Assembly (NCBI GenBank): GCA_049969715.1
Contig: JBMFOH010000021.1
Span: forward strand, 1-31,456
Length of the DNA stretch: 31,456 nt
Direction of reading: 5' to 3'
Origin: JBMFOH01 sp049969715 [NCBI: bacterium]
Lineage (GTDB): Bacteria > DUMJ01
The notes beneath the pieces were generated by a model. That model searched no databases and was not told where the DNA came from. It saw nothing but the letters and a program-made list of their open reading frames with translations. The position numbers and the translations under genes are program-made. Positions 1-9,163 of the stretch are shown here, piece by piece (the first letter of the stretch is position 1; each line of letters opens with the position of its first letter).

Positions 1-188
1 ATTCTACTCCACGCATCCCTATAATTTGAAAGATGGAGTGGCCAGGTAATTCCCCAGAAATTATGCATAAATTGGAAGTTATCTTTAAATGACGTTATGA
101 TAGTAAATACAAAGGGATAGAATGTTAATATCCCTAAAAAGATTAAAATAATATGAATAGGTAAATCATGTTTTATCTCTTTTCTCAC
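1..188 (-). CDS. Sugar ABC transporter permease, MalG-like (partial, 3' end outside window)
   Basis: Reading from a GTG at 188, about 62 codons run off the left edge without a stop. The start is supported by GGAGG 9 bases upstream. The peptide begins VRKEIKHDLPIHIILIFLGI, then has one hydrophobic segment followed by FYPFVFTIITSFKDN. A first membrane helix followed by a P-[FL]-x(n)-T-S-[FL]-K pattern is the typical N-terminus of the MalG half of CUT1 permease pairs. The MalF-like partner ends only 18 bases upstream, so both are on one transcript behind the binding protein at 1201-2670. It would form half of the membrane channel of a carbohydrate importer. The EAA loop that contacts the ATPase lies outside the window, and no MalK-type ATPase is seen here. 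Confidence 0.8.
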   Translation of the reverse strand, partial: MRKEIKHDLPIHIILIFLGILTFYPFVFTIITSFKDNFQFMHNFWGITWPLHLSNYRDAWSR

Positions 189-206
189 TATTTTATTCCT
201 CCCTTC

Positions 207-1124
207 TTAAGCCTGATATTCTATACTAGATCTTAAATATTTGAAATTTATATAAGTCAAAATTAGAATTATAAGGAAAATAAAGGTCCCTATAGCACAA
301 GCATATCCCATTTTGTTATAGTACATAGCGTTTCTATACAGATATAGTCCAGGTACCATTGTGGTCTCTCCGGGGCCTCCATTTGTCATCACCATAATGT
401 TCACAAATCCCTGGATCGCTCCAATTAAGGTAAGAATAACAATTAATTTTATCTGAGCTGCTATAAGAGGTAGCTCTATCTTCCAGAATCTAGTCCAAGT
501 CGATGCTCCATCTATAGAGACTGCATCTAAAATTTCTATTGGAATTGCTTGAAGCCCTGCAAGATATATAAGTGTAGATGTCCCTGCAACCCATGGAAAT
601 CCTACAAATATCACAGCATATAAAGCCAGATCAAAGTCTCCCAACCAGGGTCTTGTCAATTGACTTAATCCTAAAGAGGTTAATAGTTGATTTAGAAGCC
701 CACTAGTTGGATTATATATAAATCTCCATATCATAAAAACTACCATTCCCGGTACCACCATTGGGATTACAAATAAAACACGATAGAAATACGCATATCT
801 CATATCTTTTAGATGGAAAATTAATGCAGCTGCTAAGAGTGGGAATGTAAGATTAATAATAAGAGATGCAATGGTCAATTTAAGAGTATTGAGAAAGGAA
901 AGAGGAATAGTTGGATCCTGAAACATATTTATAAAATTACCTAATCCTACATATCTTATAAAATTAGCTCCATCCCAATCAAACAAACTATGATATATAG
1001 CAGATATAGCTGGATAATAATTAAAAGTAAGTAAGAACAAAAAGGTTGGAAGAAGTAGAAGATAGCACTGCATCTTCTTAGTTATTTCTTGCCAGATAGT
1101 CCTTGATCCCTCTTTTCTATTCAT
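207..1124 (-). CDS. Sugar ABC transporter permease, MalF/UgpA-like
   Basis: A 305-residue integral membrane protein of the binding-protein-dependent transport family (CUT1 group). About six hydrophobic segments are visible, the first near residues 20-45. The EAA loop that docks on the cytoplasmic ATPase is at about 197-221, with EILDAVSIDGAS followed by FWKIELPLI, matching the usual A-x-IDGA-x(n)-F-x-I-x-LP pattern. NGGPG near residue 247 is also common in this subfamily. It would pair with the MalG-like permease downstream to form the channel. The start follows GGAGGAGATGATTTT, a good ribosome site. It sits 76 bases after the binding-protein gene, and the gap holds a hairpin (1148-1171) that may lower permease expression relative to the binding protein. 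The substrate is not predictable beyond a carbohydrate or polyol. Confidence 0.93.
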   Translation of the reverse strand: MNRKEGSRTIWQEITKKMQCYLLLLPTFLFLLTFNYYPAISAIYHSLFDWDGANFIRYVGLGNFINMFQDPTIPLSFLNTLKLTIASLIINLTFPLLAAALIFHLKDMRYAYFYRVLFVIPMVVPGMVVFMIWRFIYNPTSGLLNQLLTSLGLSQLTRPWLGDFDLALYAVIFVGFPWVAGTSTLIYLAGLQAIPIEILDAVSIDGASTWTRFWKIELPLIAAQIKLIVILTLIGAIQGFVNIMVMTNGGPGETTMVPGLYLYRNAMYYNKMGYACAIGTFIFLIILILTYINFKYLRSSIEYQA

Positions 1125-1147
1125 AAAATCATCTCCTCCAATTATTT

Positions 1148-1171
1148 AGGGGGAAGAAACTTCTTCCCCCT
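1148..1171 (-). terminator. Hairpin between binding-protein and permease genes (attenuating terminator or mRNA stabiliser)
   Basis: Perfect 10-bp stem (AGGGGGAAGA / TCTTCCCCCT) with a 4-base loop, placed directly after the binding-protein gene on the minus strand. Only a weak T-rich stretch (taaataat) follows. It therefore probably gives partial termination or protects the upstream message from 3' exonucleases, a common way to make more binding protein than permease. Confidence 0.65.
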
Positions 1172-1200
1172 ACGCTTAATAGACAAGCATCATATCCTTA

Positions 1201-2670
1201 TTATTTTGCCCAATCTGGATGTTCTGCTAAAAGCTGGTCTGCTGCCTTATTCATCTCTTTTTGAACTTCATCAGTCATTTTATCTATATTAATCTTACCA
1301 GCTAAATATTGCTGTAATAGCTTCCACAAGTTATCTACAAATTCCCTAGTTAGCATACTATCAAATGGCTCTATTCTTTCAGTTCCATACTTTACCATCT
1401 GATCTGTATATACCTTCAGAGATGGGTCTGCTCCTTTTGTATCTTTGACTCCTGGTGCGAATCCTCCATGATCATTAAGAAGTGGAATTAGATTTTGAGG
1501 TGCAGTTATGTATCTCATCCAATCTATAGTTTCATTTAGGACTCCTCGTTTTTCAGCAGAACTAGCTATAGCATATTGGAAGACACCGCCTACTCCAGCC
1601 ATTGCAGGGAAATCAACTCCGCCATAAGGAGACGTATCTTTTGTAATCTTTGGAATCTTAGGGAATATGCCCCATTCAAATTTACGGAGAGGATCAAATC
1701 GAACAGGTTTATTCATCCAACTTCCTAACCATACCATTGACGCCTTTCCTGTAACCCAAAGCCTATATACATCGTCTGATGGCAACGCCCAGAAACCTTG
1801 AGGCCAATATTGAGACCAATCCTTAAGTATTCTGAGCATTTCTTTCCACTCTGGATCCTTAGGACTATATGTTCCATTCTTTATAGCTTTTACCATAACC
1901 TGAGGTGGTAGGTTTTCTCCAGGCTTCCATGTACGTTTTACTGGCTCTTTTACTCCCTTAATCTCTGACATCTTATGGTCATAAAGAACATCTTGCAACT
2001 CTCGTGTACACCAGCTTCCCCAAAGTTGTACTCCTCCTCCCAAATCCATGCTTATAGAAAATGGAATGTATCCAGCTGCTTTTATTTTGCTCTGAACCTT
2101 AAGAAACTGGCTCCATATAGATGGAACTGAAACTCCTACCTTTTGAAAGATATCCTTATTGTAAAAAATACCTGTTCCTACTATATCTCCAGTTATCATG
2201 TAGATATTCCCGTCAGGCCCTGTTCCACTAGCTATAACAGGAGGTTGAAATATATCTATCCACTTCTTATTCCCCTTTACATAGGGATTAGGTTGATTTA
2301 AGTATGGGGTAAGATTTACAAACCATCCCTTTTGATAATCTCTAGCTATATAACCACGCTGATACCAGACTATTTCAGGAGATGTCCCTCCTGTCATCTG
2401 TGTAACAAGCCATTCCTCATAACCAGTAGGAATCTCAGGCATAAACTGGATATCTACATCTGGATGAAGCTTTTCGTACTCTTTCTCTAATTCCCACATA
2501 TACTTAGGAGGATCCCATCGATCCGCTTCTAATCTTTCTCTAGGGGTTAGAGCCTGAGCATACATTTTTACAACTTTTTTCTCTGCTCCTAGTACAATAG
2601 AAGAATTTACTAATAAAGAAATTACCAACAATAACAAGGCTATTTTCCCAGTCTTCTCTATGTAACTCAT
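1201..2670 (-). CDS. Extracellular sugar-binding protein, family 1 (CUT1 ABC importer)
   Basis: A 489-residue secreted solute-binding protein of the SBP family 1 type. The N-terminus MSYIEKTGK is followed by a hydrophobic stretch at about 10-27 and a likely signal peptidase site near VLGA-EKK (residue 29). No lipobox cysteine is visible, so it may be anchored by its uncleaved helix or be free. The body has family features: the EWLVTQMTGGTSPEIVWYQ stretch after the first lobe strand, a GIFYNKDIFQKVGV segment and a C-terminal DWMRYITAPQN helix. It is larger than the usual 400-430 residues. It starts at an ATG preceded by GAGGAGGG, and its promoter at 2836-2865 gives a leader of about 160 bases. 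It feeds the two permeases downstream; the sugar is unknown. Confidence 0.92.
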   Translation of the reverse strand: MSYIEKTGKIALLLLVISLLVNSSIVLGAEKKVVKMYAQALTPRERLEADRWDPPKYMWELEKEYEKLHPDVDIQFMPEIPTGYEEWLVTQMTGGTSPEIVWYQRGYIARDYQKGWFVNLTPYLNQPNPYVKGNKKWIDIFQPPVIASGTGPDGNIYMITGDIVGTGIFYNKDIFQKVGVSVPSIWSQFLKVQSKIKAAGYIPFSISMDLGGGVQLWGSWCTRELQDVLYDHKMSEIKGVKEPVKRTWKPGENLPPQVMVKAIKNGTYSPKDPEWKEMLRILKDWSQYWPQGFWALPSDDVYRLWVTGKASMVWLGSWMNKPVRFDPLRKFEWGIFPKIPKITKDTSPYGGVDFPAMAGVGGVFQYAIASSAEKRGVLNETIDWMRYITAPQNLIPLLNDHGGFAPGVKDTKGADPSLKVYTDQMVKYGTERIEPFDSMLTREFVDNLWKLLQQYLAGKINIDKMTDEVQKEMNKAADQLLAEHPDWAK

Positions 2671-2723
2671 TACTTTTCCCTCCTCTTTGAGATAGTAAAT
2701 TTTTAGAAAACCTTAAAACTTCC

Positions 2724-2752
2724 TTAACCTAAACCCTACCTTTTCAGGTTAA
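2724..2752. promoter_or_regulatory. Inverted repeat in the CUT1 leader, possible operator or RNA hairpin
   Basis: TTAACCT and AGGTTAA form 7-bp arms 15 bases apart. A smaller ACCT-TTTC-AGGT hairpin overlaps the right arm. The right arm continues into GTTAAC (2748-2753), the same hexamer found twice in front of the LacI-type gene at 9582. It lies about 80-110 bases downstream of the predicted transcription start of the binding-protein gene, so it could be either a roadblock operator or an RNA structure. Confidence 0.35.
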
Positions 2753-2835
2753 CTTGACTGAAATAACCCAAAATCATTGTAGAATACTATTTATCCTCTT
2801 TTCCAGCCATCACTCCCTTCTTCTATCCTAAGAAC

Positions 2836-2865
2836 AATATATCATCAATGAGATTAAAGTGTCAA
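2836..2865 (-). promoter_or_regulatory. Sigma-70-type promoter of the CUT1 importer operon
   Basis: On the minus strand TTGACA (2860-2865) and TATATT (2836-2841) are 18 bases apart, close to the full consensus. Transcription would start near 2829, leaving a long leader of about 160 bases before the ATG at 2670. Confidence 0.75.
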
Positions 2866-2869
2866 CTAC

Positions 2870-2883
2870 TGAACGAATGTTCA
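2870..2883. promoter_or_regulatory. Palindrome TGAACGAATGTTCA next to the CUT1 promoter
   Basis: Perfect inverted repeat with 5-bp arms and a 4-base spacer, ending 5 bases upstream of the -35 hexamer of the minus-strand promoter. The position suits an activator, or a repressor shared by both divergent operons. The binding protein is unknown. Confidence 0.4.
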
Positions 2884-2928
2884 AAATTACAGATAAGGTA
2901 AAGTTCTTAAAATTCTACCTCAACCCAA

Positions 2929-2941
2929 AACTGCAACAGTT
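2929..2941. promoter_or_regulatory. Palindrome AACTGCAACAGTT upstream of the CUT2 promoter
   Basis: Inverted repeat AACTG-CAA-CAGTT lying about 17 bases upstream of a weak -35 element. A poor -35 next to an upstream palindrome suggests activator dependence, but this is inference from position only. Confidence 0.35.
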
Positions 2942-2957
2942 ACATAGTCATCAGCTC

Positions 2958-2987
2958 TTCCCTAGTACTTCCCATTTATAGTATAAT
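2958..2987 (+). promoter_or_regulatory. Probable promoter of the CUT2 importer operon
   Basis: A perfect TATAAT (2982-2987) is preceded at 18 bases by a poor -35 (TTCCCT, 2958-2963). Transcription would start near 2994, about 28 bases before the chosen ATG at 3022. An upstream in-frame ATG at 2986 overlaps the -10 and therefore cannot be the translation start from this promoter. Confidence 0.55.
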
Positions 2988-3021
2988 GATATTGTTAAAA
3001 ATACTAAAAAGGAGGGATTGT

Positions 3022-4005
3022 ATGAAAAGGATGCGTGTAGTTGCATTAGTTTTAGCCATAGTGTTCTTCTCTTCTATACTTTCCTTTAATACTAGTTTTA
3101 CAGCCCCAAAGAAGTTAAAGATAGGGGTAGCTATTCCAAGTGCTGACCATGGGTGGACAGGTGGTGTTGTATGGTGGGCTAAAAAAGCTATTGCAGACTG
3201 GCAGAATAAGGATAAGAACATAGAATTCTATCTAGTGACCTCAGAATCAGCATCTCAACAGGTAGGTCAGGTAGAAGATTTAATGGTAAAAGGTATAGAT
3301 GGATTAGTAATCTTAGCCCACGACTCAGCTCCACTCACCCCAGTAGTTGAAGAGGCAAAAAAGAAAGGCATATACATAGTATCGGTAGATAGAGGGCTTA
3401 CAAAACCAGTAGAGGATGTGTATATAGCTGGTGACAATCCTGGATATGGCAGGATAGCAGCACAGTATATAGCAAAAGAATTAAAAGGAAAGGGTAAGAT
3501 CGTTATACTTGAAGGGATCCCCTGCGTTATAAATACTGAAAGGGTTGAGGCATTTAAGGCAGTTATGAAAAACTATCCAGATATAGAGATTCTAGATTCA
3601 CAACCAGCATACTGGTCTACCCAAAAGGGTCTAGAGGTAATGGAGAACTACCTCCAGAAGTATAAGCAGATAGATGCAGTATGGACTGGTGATGATGATG
3701 TTCTAAAGGGGGTACTACAAGCATACAAAGAATCCGGACGTAAAGATATAAAGCTCTTTGTAGGTGGAGGAGGATCAAAGGATATAGTTAAAATGATTAT
3801 GGATGGGGATCCAGTAGTTCGTGCTACCGCTACTTATCCACCATCTATGATTGCTACTGGTATTAGCCTTGCCATTATGGGACTAAGAGGACAACATTTG
3901 AGCGGCTTCTATCAAAGACAGATCCCTTCAAAGATTATTCTGGCGGCAGAGTTAATAACAAAGAGTAACGCCAAATACTATTATGAACCAGATTCTATCT
4001 ATTAA
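3022..4005 (+). CDS. Ribose-type (CUT2) sugar ABC transporter substrate-binding protein
   Basis: A 327-residue secreted protein of the periplasmic binding protein type I fold (Peripla_BP_4 group). I choose the ATG at 3022, which has GGAGGG 6 bases upstream and opens a normal signal peptide: MKRMR, a hydrophobic core, then a likely cut near SFTA-PKK. An ATG 12 codons upstream overlaps the -10 box. Family signatures are visible: KIGVAIPSADHGWTGGVVWW at the first strand, GIDGLVILAHDSAPL, and the switch region IVSVDRG followed by YIAGDN. The DAVWTGDDDVLKGVLQAY helix, where aspartates commonly contact sugar, is in the C-terminal lobe. It does not look like the AI-2 binding protein LsrB. The ATPase and permease follow, after a strong hairpin. 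The exact sugar is unknown. Confidence 0.93.
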   Translation: MKRMRVVALVLAIVFFSSILSFNTSFTAPKKLKIGVAIPSADHGWTGGVVWWAKKAIADWQNKDKNIEFYLVTSESASQQVGQVEDLMVKGIDGLVILAHDSAPLTPVVEEAKKKGIYIVSVDRGLTKPVEDVYIAGDNPGYGRIAAQYIAKELKGKGKIVILEGIPCVINTERVEAFKAVMKNYPDIEILDSQPAYWSTQKGLEVMENYLQKYKQIDAVWTGDDDVLKGVLQAYKESGRKDIKLFVGGGGSKDIVKMIMDGDPVVRATATYPPSMIATGISLAIMGLRGQHLSGFYQRQIPSKIILAAELITKSNAKYYYEPDSIY

Positions 4006-4027
4006 TTTAATCTCTTAGTTTAAAGAG

Positions 4028-4066
4028 TTTAAAGGCAGCTAGAAGGACTTTCTAGCTGCCTTTAAA
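4028..4066 (+). terminator. Strong hairpin between binding-protein and ATPase genes
   Basis: A perfect 17-bp stem (arms 4028-4044 and 4050-4066, core AAAGGCAGCTAGAA) with a GGACT loop, followed by the weak T-rich sequence ATAATTATAG. It lies in the 87-base gap after the binding-protein stop. It is probably a partial terminator or 3' stabiliser that makes the binding protein the most abundant product of the operon. Confidence 0.75.
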
Positions 4067-4092
4067 TAATTATAGACAAGGAGAAGGTAGAA

Positions 4093-5586
4093 ATGAGCCC
4101 AATAATAAGAACTGAAGGAATATCCAAGGAATTCTCAGGTGTTTATGTCCTCAAAGATATAAGTGTAGCGATAGAAAAAGGGGAAATCTTTGGAATCATA
4201 GGAGAAAATGGGGCAGGAAAATCTACATTCATAAAGATATTGAATGGGACATTTTCTCCATCCAAAGGGAGGATATTCTTTGAAGAAAAACCTGTGCAGA
4301 TTAAAGATGCAAGTATAGCCAAGAGCTTAGGAATAGCCACTATTCCTCAAGAGGTAAACCTAGTAGGTACTCTAAAGGTATATGAAAATATCCTTTTAGG
4401 GAATGAATTAATAAAAAGATTCTCTCTACTCAATAAAAGAGAAATGATTCGTAAGGTAGAGGAGTTATTCAGAAATTTAGATACAGAGATAGATCCCCAG
4501 GAGCAGATTTCAAATCTAAGTATTGCTCAGAAAAGAATGGTAGAGATTGCCAAAGCGATATCTCAAAATCCAAAGGTATTAATAATGGACGAACCCACAG
4601 AATCGCTTACCTTCCATGAAATCAGTATCCTTTTTAATCTAATGAGGAAGCTAAAGGAACGGGGAGTTACTATAATCTATATCTCTCATAAATTAAAAGA
4701 GATCAAGGATATATGTGATAGAGTAATGATACTAAGAGATGGAGATTTTATAAGCATAAATAAGATAACAGAGATAGACGAGGATGAAATGGCTAGGAGG
4801 ATGGTAGGAAGAGAATTAAATACCATCTTTCCCCCCAAGGTAATACCCAAAGAAGAGACTGTCTTAGAGGTAGAAGACCTTACAATAGACGGATTGCTCT
4901 ATAACATAAGCTTTAATCTAAAGAAAGGAGAGGTCTTGGGGTTTGCTGGGCTAATAGGCTCAGGAAGGACAGAATTAGCTGAGGCAATAATTGGAGTTAG
5001 GAAGATAAATAAGGGGAAGATCTTTATAAAAGGGAAAGAATGTAGAATAGACTCACCAGAGGATGCAGTAAGGTATAGGATAGGTTACCTCTCAGAGGAT
5101 AGACAAGGGATAGGCATCTTAAGGAATTTTGATATAAAAAGTAATATAACATTGACCTCTCTTCCTAGATACTGTTATACTTTAGGTCTGATAGACCACA
5201 GGAAAGAGATAGAAAAAGCATACTATTATAGAGATACCTTCGAGATTAAAGCACACTCGATAGATACAAGGCTAGAATTTCTAAGTGGCGGAAATCAGCA
5301 GAAGGTATCATTGGCTAAGACCTTAGATCCTGAACCTGAAGTCCTCATCTTAGATGAACCTACGAGAGGGATTGATGTAGGAACAAAAAGAGATATATAC
5401 AATTTTATCCACAATCTAGCGATATCCGGACTATCCTGTATACTAATCTCGTCAGAGCTAGAAGAGGTCATAGGTATGTCTAATAGAGTAGTAGTATTAC
5501 ATAATGGCAGAATTACTGGGATCTTGGAGGGAAACGAAATCAATGAAGAAGAAATTATGCTCTATGCTACTGGTCTAAAGGGATAG
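4093..5586 (+). CDS. CUT2 sugar ABC transporter ATP-binding protein, RbsA/MglA-like
   Basis: A 497-residue ATPase with two fused nucleotide-binding domains, the standard length for ribose, galactose and xylose importers. The first half has Walker A GENGAGKST (about 37-45), the degenerate signature LSIAQKRMVEIAKA and Walker B LIMDEPTESL. The second half has the degenerate Walker A GLIGSGRTE (about 290) usual in this family, the signature LSGGNQQKVSLAK and Walker B LILDEPTRGIDVGTK. As in other family members, the first signature is non-canonical, so only one ATP site may be fully active. It would drive the permease at 5600 and receive ligand from the binding protein at 3022. GGAGAAGG precedes the ATG. 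The permease gene starts 13 bases after its stop. Confidence 0.95.
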   Translation: MSPIIRTEGISKEFSGVYVLKDISVAIEKGEIFGIIGENGAGKSTFIKILNGTFSPSKGRIFFEEKPVQIKDASIAKSLGIATIPQEVNLVGTLKVYENILLGNELIKRFSLLNKREMIRKVEELFRNLDTEIDPQEQISNLSIAQKRMVEIAKAISQNPKVLIMDEPTESLTFHEISILFNLMRKLKERGVTIIYISHKLKEIKDICDRVMILRDGDFISINKITEIDEDEMARRMVGRELNTIFPPKVIPKEETVLEVEDLTIDGLLYNISFNLKKGEVLGFAGLIGSGRTELAEAIIGVRKINKGKIFIKGKECRIDSPEDAVRYRIGYLSEDRQGIGILRNFDIKSNITLTSLPRYCYTLGLIDHRKEIEKAYYYRDTFEIKAHSIDTRLEFLSGGNQQKVSLAKTLDPEPEVLILDEPTRGIDVGTKRDIYNFIHNLAISGLSCILISSELEEVIGMSNRVVVLHNGRITGILEGNEINEEEIMLYATGLKG

Positions 5587-5599
5587 AAGGAGGGAAGGA

Positions 5600-6535
5600 A
5601 TGAAGAGAATAAATTATGAGAAATATGGATCGCTTTTAACATTGATAGTCCTTTTTATTTTATCCTCTATTGCTAGTCCATACTTTTTACAGGTTCAAAA
5701 CATTCTAAATATCCTAAGACAAGTCTCTTATACCGGTATCATTGCATTAGGAATGACATTTGTGATTATAGGCGGAGGGATAGACCTCTCTGTAGGTTCT
5801 ATGACTGCTTTAATAGGTGGAATAATTATCCTTGTATTAAATCATTTTGGAGGAAAGATAGGAGCAATAGTTATCTCTATCCTCTTTGGACTGCTTCTTG
5901 GAATTATTGGAGGAATGATAAACGGGCTTTTAATTACAAAGGGGAAAATAGCCCCATTTATCGTTACTTTAGGCACTATGGCTATATTTAGGTCATTAAC
6001 TTTATATATCAGTAATGCAGGTGAATTTCGCTCAATAAGTGATATCTATCCATCTATAGGGATGGGAACGTTTCTTTTTGTCCCTATTCCTATCTGGATT
6101 TTTATAGGATTAGCAGCGGTGTTTCACATAATATTAAATAATACAAGGTATGGAAGATATATCTGTGCAGTAGGTTCGAACGAGAAGGTAGCTCAGTATG
6201 CTGCTATTAATGTAGACAGGGTAAGACTTGTCTCCTATGTAATAGTAGGAATCTCAGTAGCTATTTCTTCTGTACTCTTATCTTCGCGGTTAAACTCTAT
6301 AAGTTCCTCCAACGCAGGACTTAATTTTGAATTAGATGCGATTTCTGCTGTAATCATAGGAGGAACGCCTATGTCAGGTGGAAGTGGATCTATATCTGGA
6401 ACAATCTTTGGTGCCATAATACTTGGAATCATAAACAATATGTTAAATATGCTTGGTGTCTCTCCATATCTACAAGGGACAGTAAAGGGACTGGTAATTA
6501 TAGGTGCAGTATTACTTCAAAGAGGAAAACGTTAA
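5600..6535 (+). CDS. CUT2 sugar ABC transporter permease, RbsC-like
   Basis: A 311-residue, highly hydrophobic permease of the BPD_transp_2 family, expected to form a homodimeric channel with the RbsA-like ATPase. Clear family marks are GMTFVIIGGGIDLSVGSM (about 52-70), the GLLITKGKIAPFIVTLGTMA segment (about 113-132), and the cytoplasmic coupling region ICAVGSNEKVAQYAAINVDR (about 190-209) with the later IIGGTPMSGGSGSI-type loop. About eight to ten hydrophobic segments are visible. The start follows AAGGAGGGAAGGA, an excellent ribosome site. The next gene, a MntP-like exporter, begins 5 bases after the stop, so the two are co-transcribed. Confidence 0.94.
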   Translation: MKRINYEKYGSLLTLIVLFILSSIASPYFLQVQNILNILRQVSYTGIIALGMTFVIIGGGIDLSVGSMTALIGGIIILVLNHFGGKIGAIVISILFGLLLGIIGGMINGLLITKGKIAPFIVTLGTMAIFRSLTLYISNAGEFRSISDIYPSIGMGTFLFVPIPIWIFIGLAAVFHIILNNTRYGRYICAVGSNEKVAQYAAINVDRVRLVSYVIVGISVAISSVLLSSRLNSISSSNAGLNFELDAISAVIIGGTPMSGGSGSISGTIFGAIILGIINNMLNMLGVSPYLQGTVKGLVIIGAVLLQRGKR

Positions 6536-6540
6536 AACTG

Positions 6541-7119
6541 ATGGAAATAATTACGATTCTTTTAATAGCTATTGGGCTTGCTATGGACGCTCTTAGTGTG
6601 TCTATTACTAGTGGAATAACGATAAAAGAGATAAAGCTCGTTGATGCACTAAAGATTGGAGGCGCGTTTGGACTATTCCAGTTCATTATGCCGTTAATAG
6701 GATGGTTCGTTGGTTCAAGTCTAAGATGGTTAATATCAGGGATAGACCACTGGGTAGCATTTGGACTTTTAACTTTTATTGGTAGTAAAATGATTTATGA
6801 GTCTATAAAAGAAGACCCAGATAAAAAGAAGATAGATCCAAGACATAGTAGTACCTTACTTATCTTAGCAATTAGTACAAGTATAGATGCCTTAGCAGTA
6901 GGAATAGGCTTTTCTATTCTCAACATTGTAATCTTATATTCAGCAGTAATAATAGGGGTAGTAACATTTCTTCTTTCTTTTTTTGGAGTATTTGTTGGTA
7001 ACGGATTAAGACATCTACTAGAAAAGGCTAAAACGGAGATGATAGGCGGAATAATTCTGATAGGTATTGGAACAAAGATATTAATAGAGCATCTAACAAG
7101 ATCGAATCTAAAAATATAA
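6541..7119 (+). CDS. mntP: MntP-family manganese efflux pump (putative)
   Basis: A 192-residue membrane protein with six hydrophobic segments arranged as two related halves, as in MntP (formerly DUF204). The paired acidic motifs are present: GLAMDALSVSI with Asp16 in the first half and TSIDALAVGIGF with Asp116 in the second. The length matches the family (about 185-195). MntP exports Mn2+ across the cytoplasmic membrane. It begins 5 bases after the sugar permease stop without a convincing Shine-Dalgarno of its own, so it probably depends on translational coupling. No yybP-ykoY manganese riboswitch is possible here because there is no leader. Why manganese export sits with a CUT2 sugar importer is not clear. 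The stop codon lies inside the palindromic terminator shared with groEL. Confidence 0.88.
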   Translation: MEIITILLIAIGLAMDALSVSITSGITIKEIKLVDALKIGGAFGLFQFIMPLIGWFVGSSLRWLISGIDHWVAFGLLTFIGSKMIYESIKEDPDKKKIDPRHSSTLLILAISTSIDALAVGIGFSILNIVILYSAVIIGVVTFLLSFFGVFVGNGLRHLLEKAKTEMIGGIILIGIGTKILIEHLTRSNLKI

Positions 7120-7150
7120 GGAGAGGGTATCTAGATACCCTCTCCTTATA
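7115..7150. terminator. Bidirectional terminator, 36-bp perfect palindrome between mntP and groEL
   Basis: A perfect loop-less palindrome centred on TCTAGA, with arms containing TAAGGAGAGGGTATC and its complement. It contains the stop codon of mntP and ends 10 bases from the groEL stop on the other strand. On the minus strand it is followed at once by a T-rich stretch (ttttta), which suits groESL termination. On the plus strand the following run is weaker. Confidence 0.85.
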
Positions 7151-7160
7151 AAAGATATTA

Positions 7161-8774
<1,614 letters not shown>

Positions 8775-8781
8775 TCACCTC

Positions 8782-9072
8782 CTACTCTTCAATAATAGCA
8801 AGAATATCTCTTTCGCTTAAAACAAGATACTCTTCATTCTCTATCTTTACTTCAGTTCCTGAATACTTAGAATAAAGAACCCTATCCCCCTCTTTCACCT
8901 GAAGAGGAACAAGTTGCCCATTATCTAACAACCTTCCCTGTCCTACTGCTAACACCTTACCTTGCTGAGGTTTTTCTTTAGCGGTATCTGGCAACACGAT
9001 ACCACTTTTTGTTTTCTCTTCTACCTCAATAGGTTTTACAAGTACTCTGTCTCCTAGTGGCTTTAATTTCAC
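8782..9072 (-). CDS. groES: Co-chaperonin GroES (Cpn10), heat-shock copy
   Basis: A 96-residue Cpn10 forming the heptameric lid of GroEL. The start is GTG at 9072 with AAAGGAGG 8 bases upstream, giving [14 protein letters not shown]. The mobile loop (about 18-33) carries the GroEL-binding tripeptide in [10 protein letters not shown]. The roof hairpin is the normal [11 protein letters not shown] type, and the C-terminus [10 protein letters not shown] is canonical. It is first in the groES-groEL operon under a consensus-like promoter and HrcA-type CIRCE operator. A second, more divergent GroES is encoded at 15311-15601. Confidence 0.97.
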   Translation of the reverse strand: MKLKPLGDRVLVKPIEVEEKTKSGIVLPDTAKEKPQQGKVLAVGQGRLLDNGQLVPLQVKEGDRVLYSKYSGTEVKIENEEYLVLSERDILAIIEE

Positions 9073-9099
9073 TCTATCAGCCTCCTTTTCTGGTATATT

Positions 9100-9126
9100 T
9101 TAGCACTCTATAGGTTAGAGTGCTAA
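9100..9126 (-). promoter_or_regulatory. CIRCE operator (HrcA site) of groESL
   Basis: TTAGCACTC-N9-GAGTGCTAA is an exact match to the CIRCE consensus, with the 9-base spacer TATAGGTTA. It begins a base or two downstream of the expected transcription start and ends 28 bases before the groES start codon. By established knowledge HrcA represses here and is released under heat stress; hrcA itself is not in the window. Confidence 0.97.
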
Positions 9127-9134
9127 CAGTAAAA

Positions 9135-9163
9135 AGTATAACATACTCTAATCCTAAATGCAA
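9135..9163 (-). promoter_or_regulatory. groESL promoter
   Basis: On the minus strand TTGCAT (9158-9163) and TATACT (9135-9140) are 17 bases apart. The start point near 9128 falls at the edge of the CIRCE element, the usual arrangement for HrcA-controlled chaperonin operons. Confidence 0.8.

Larger units (their letters stand above)
2671..3021. promoter_or_regulatory. Divergent regulatory region between two sugar ABC importer operons
   Basis: No gene is supported in these 351 bases. The region holds a consensus-like promoter for the minus-strand CUT1 operon (2836-2865), a weaker promoter for the plus-strand CUT2 operon (2958-2987) and three inverted repeats: TTAACCT-N15-AGGTTAA (2724-2752) in the minus-strand leader, TGAAC-GAAT-GTTCA (2870-2883) just upstream of the minus-strand -35, and AACTG-CAA-CAGTT (2929-2941) upstream of the plus-strand promoter. 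The regulators are unknown. Confidence 0.6.

Noticed and set aside
2781-2809. Tiny upstream open frame (seven codons) in the CUT1 leader
   Set aside because: The Shine-Dalgarno-like GGGAG is only two bases from the ATG, the peptide has no regulatory codon pattern, and AT-rich leaders often contain such frames.
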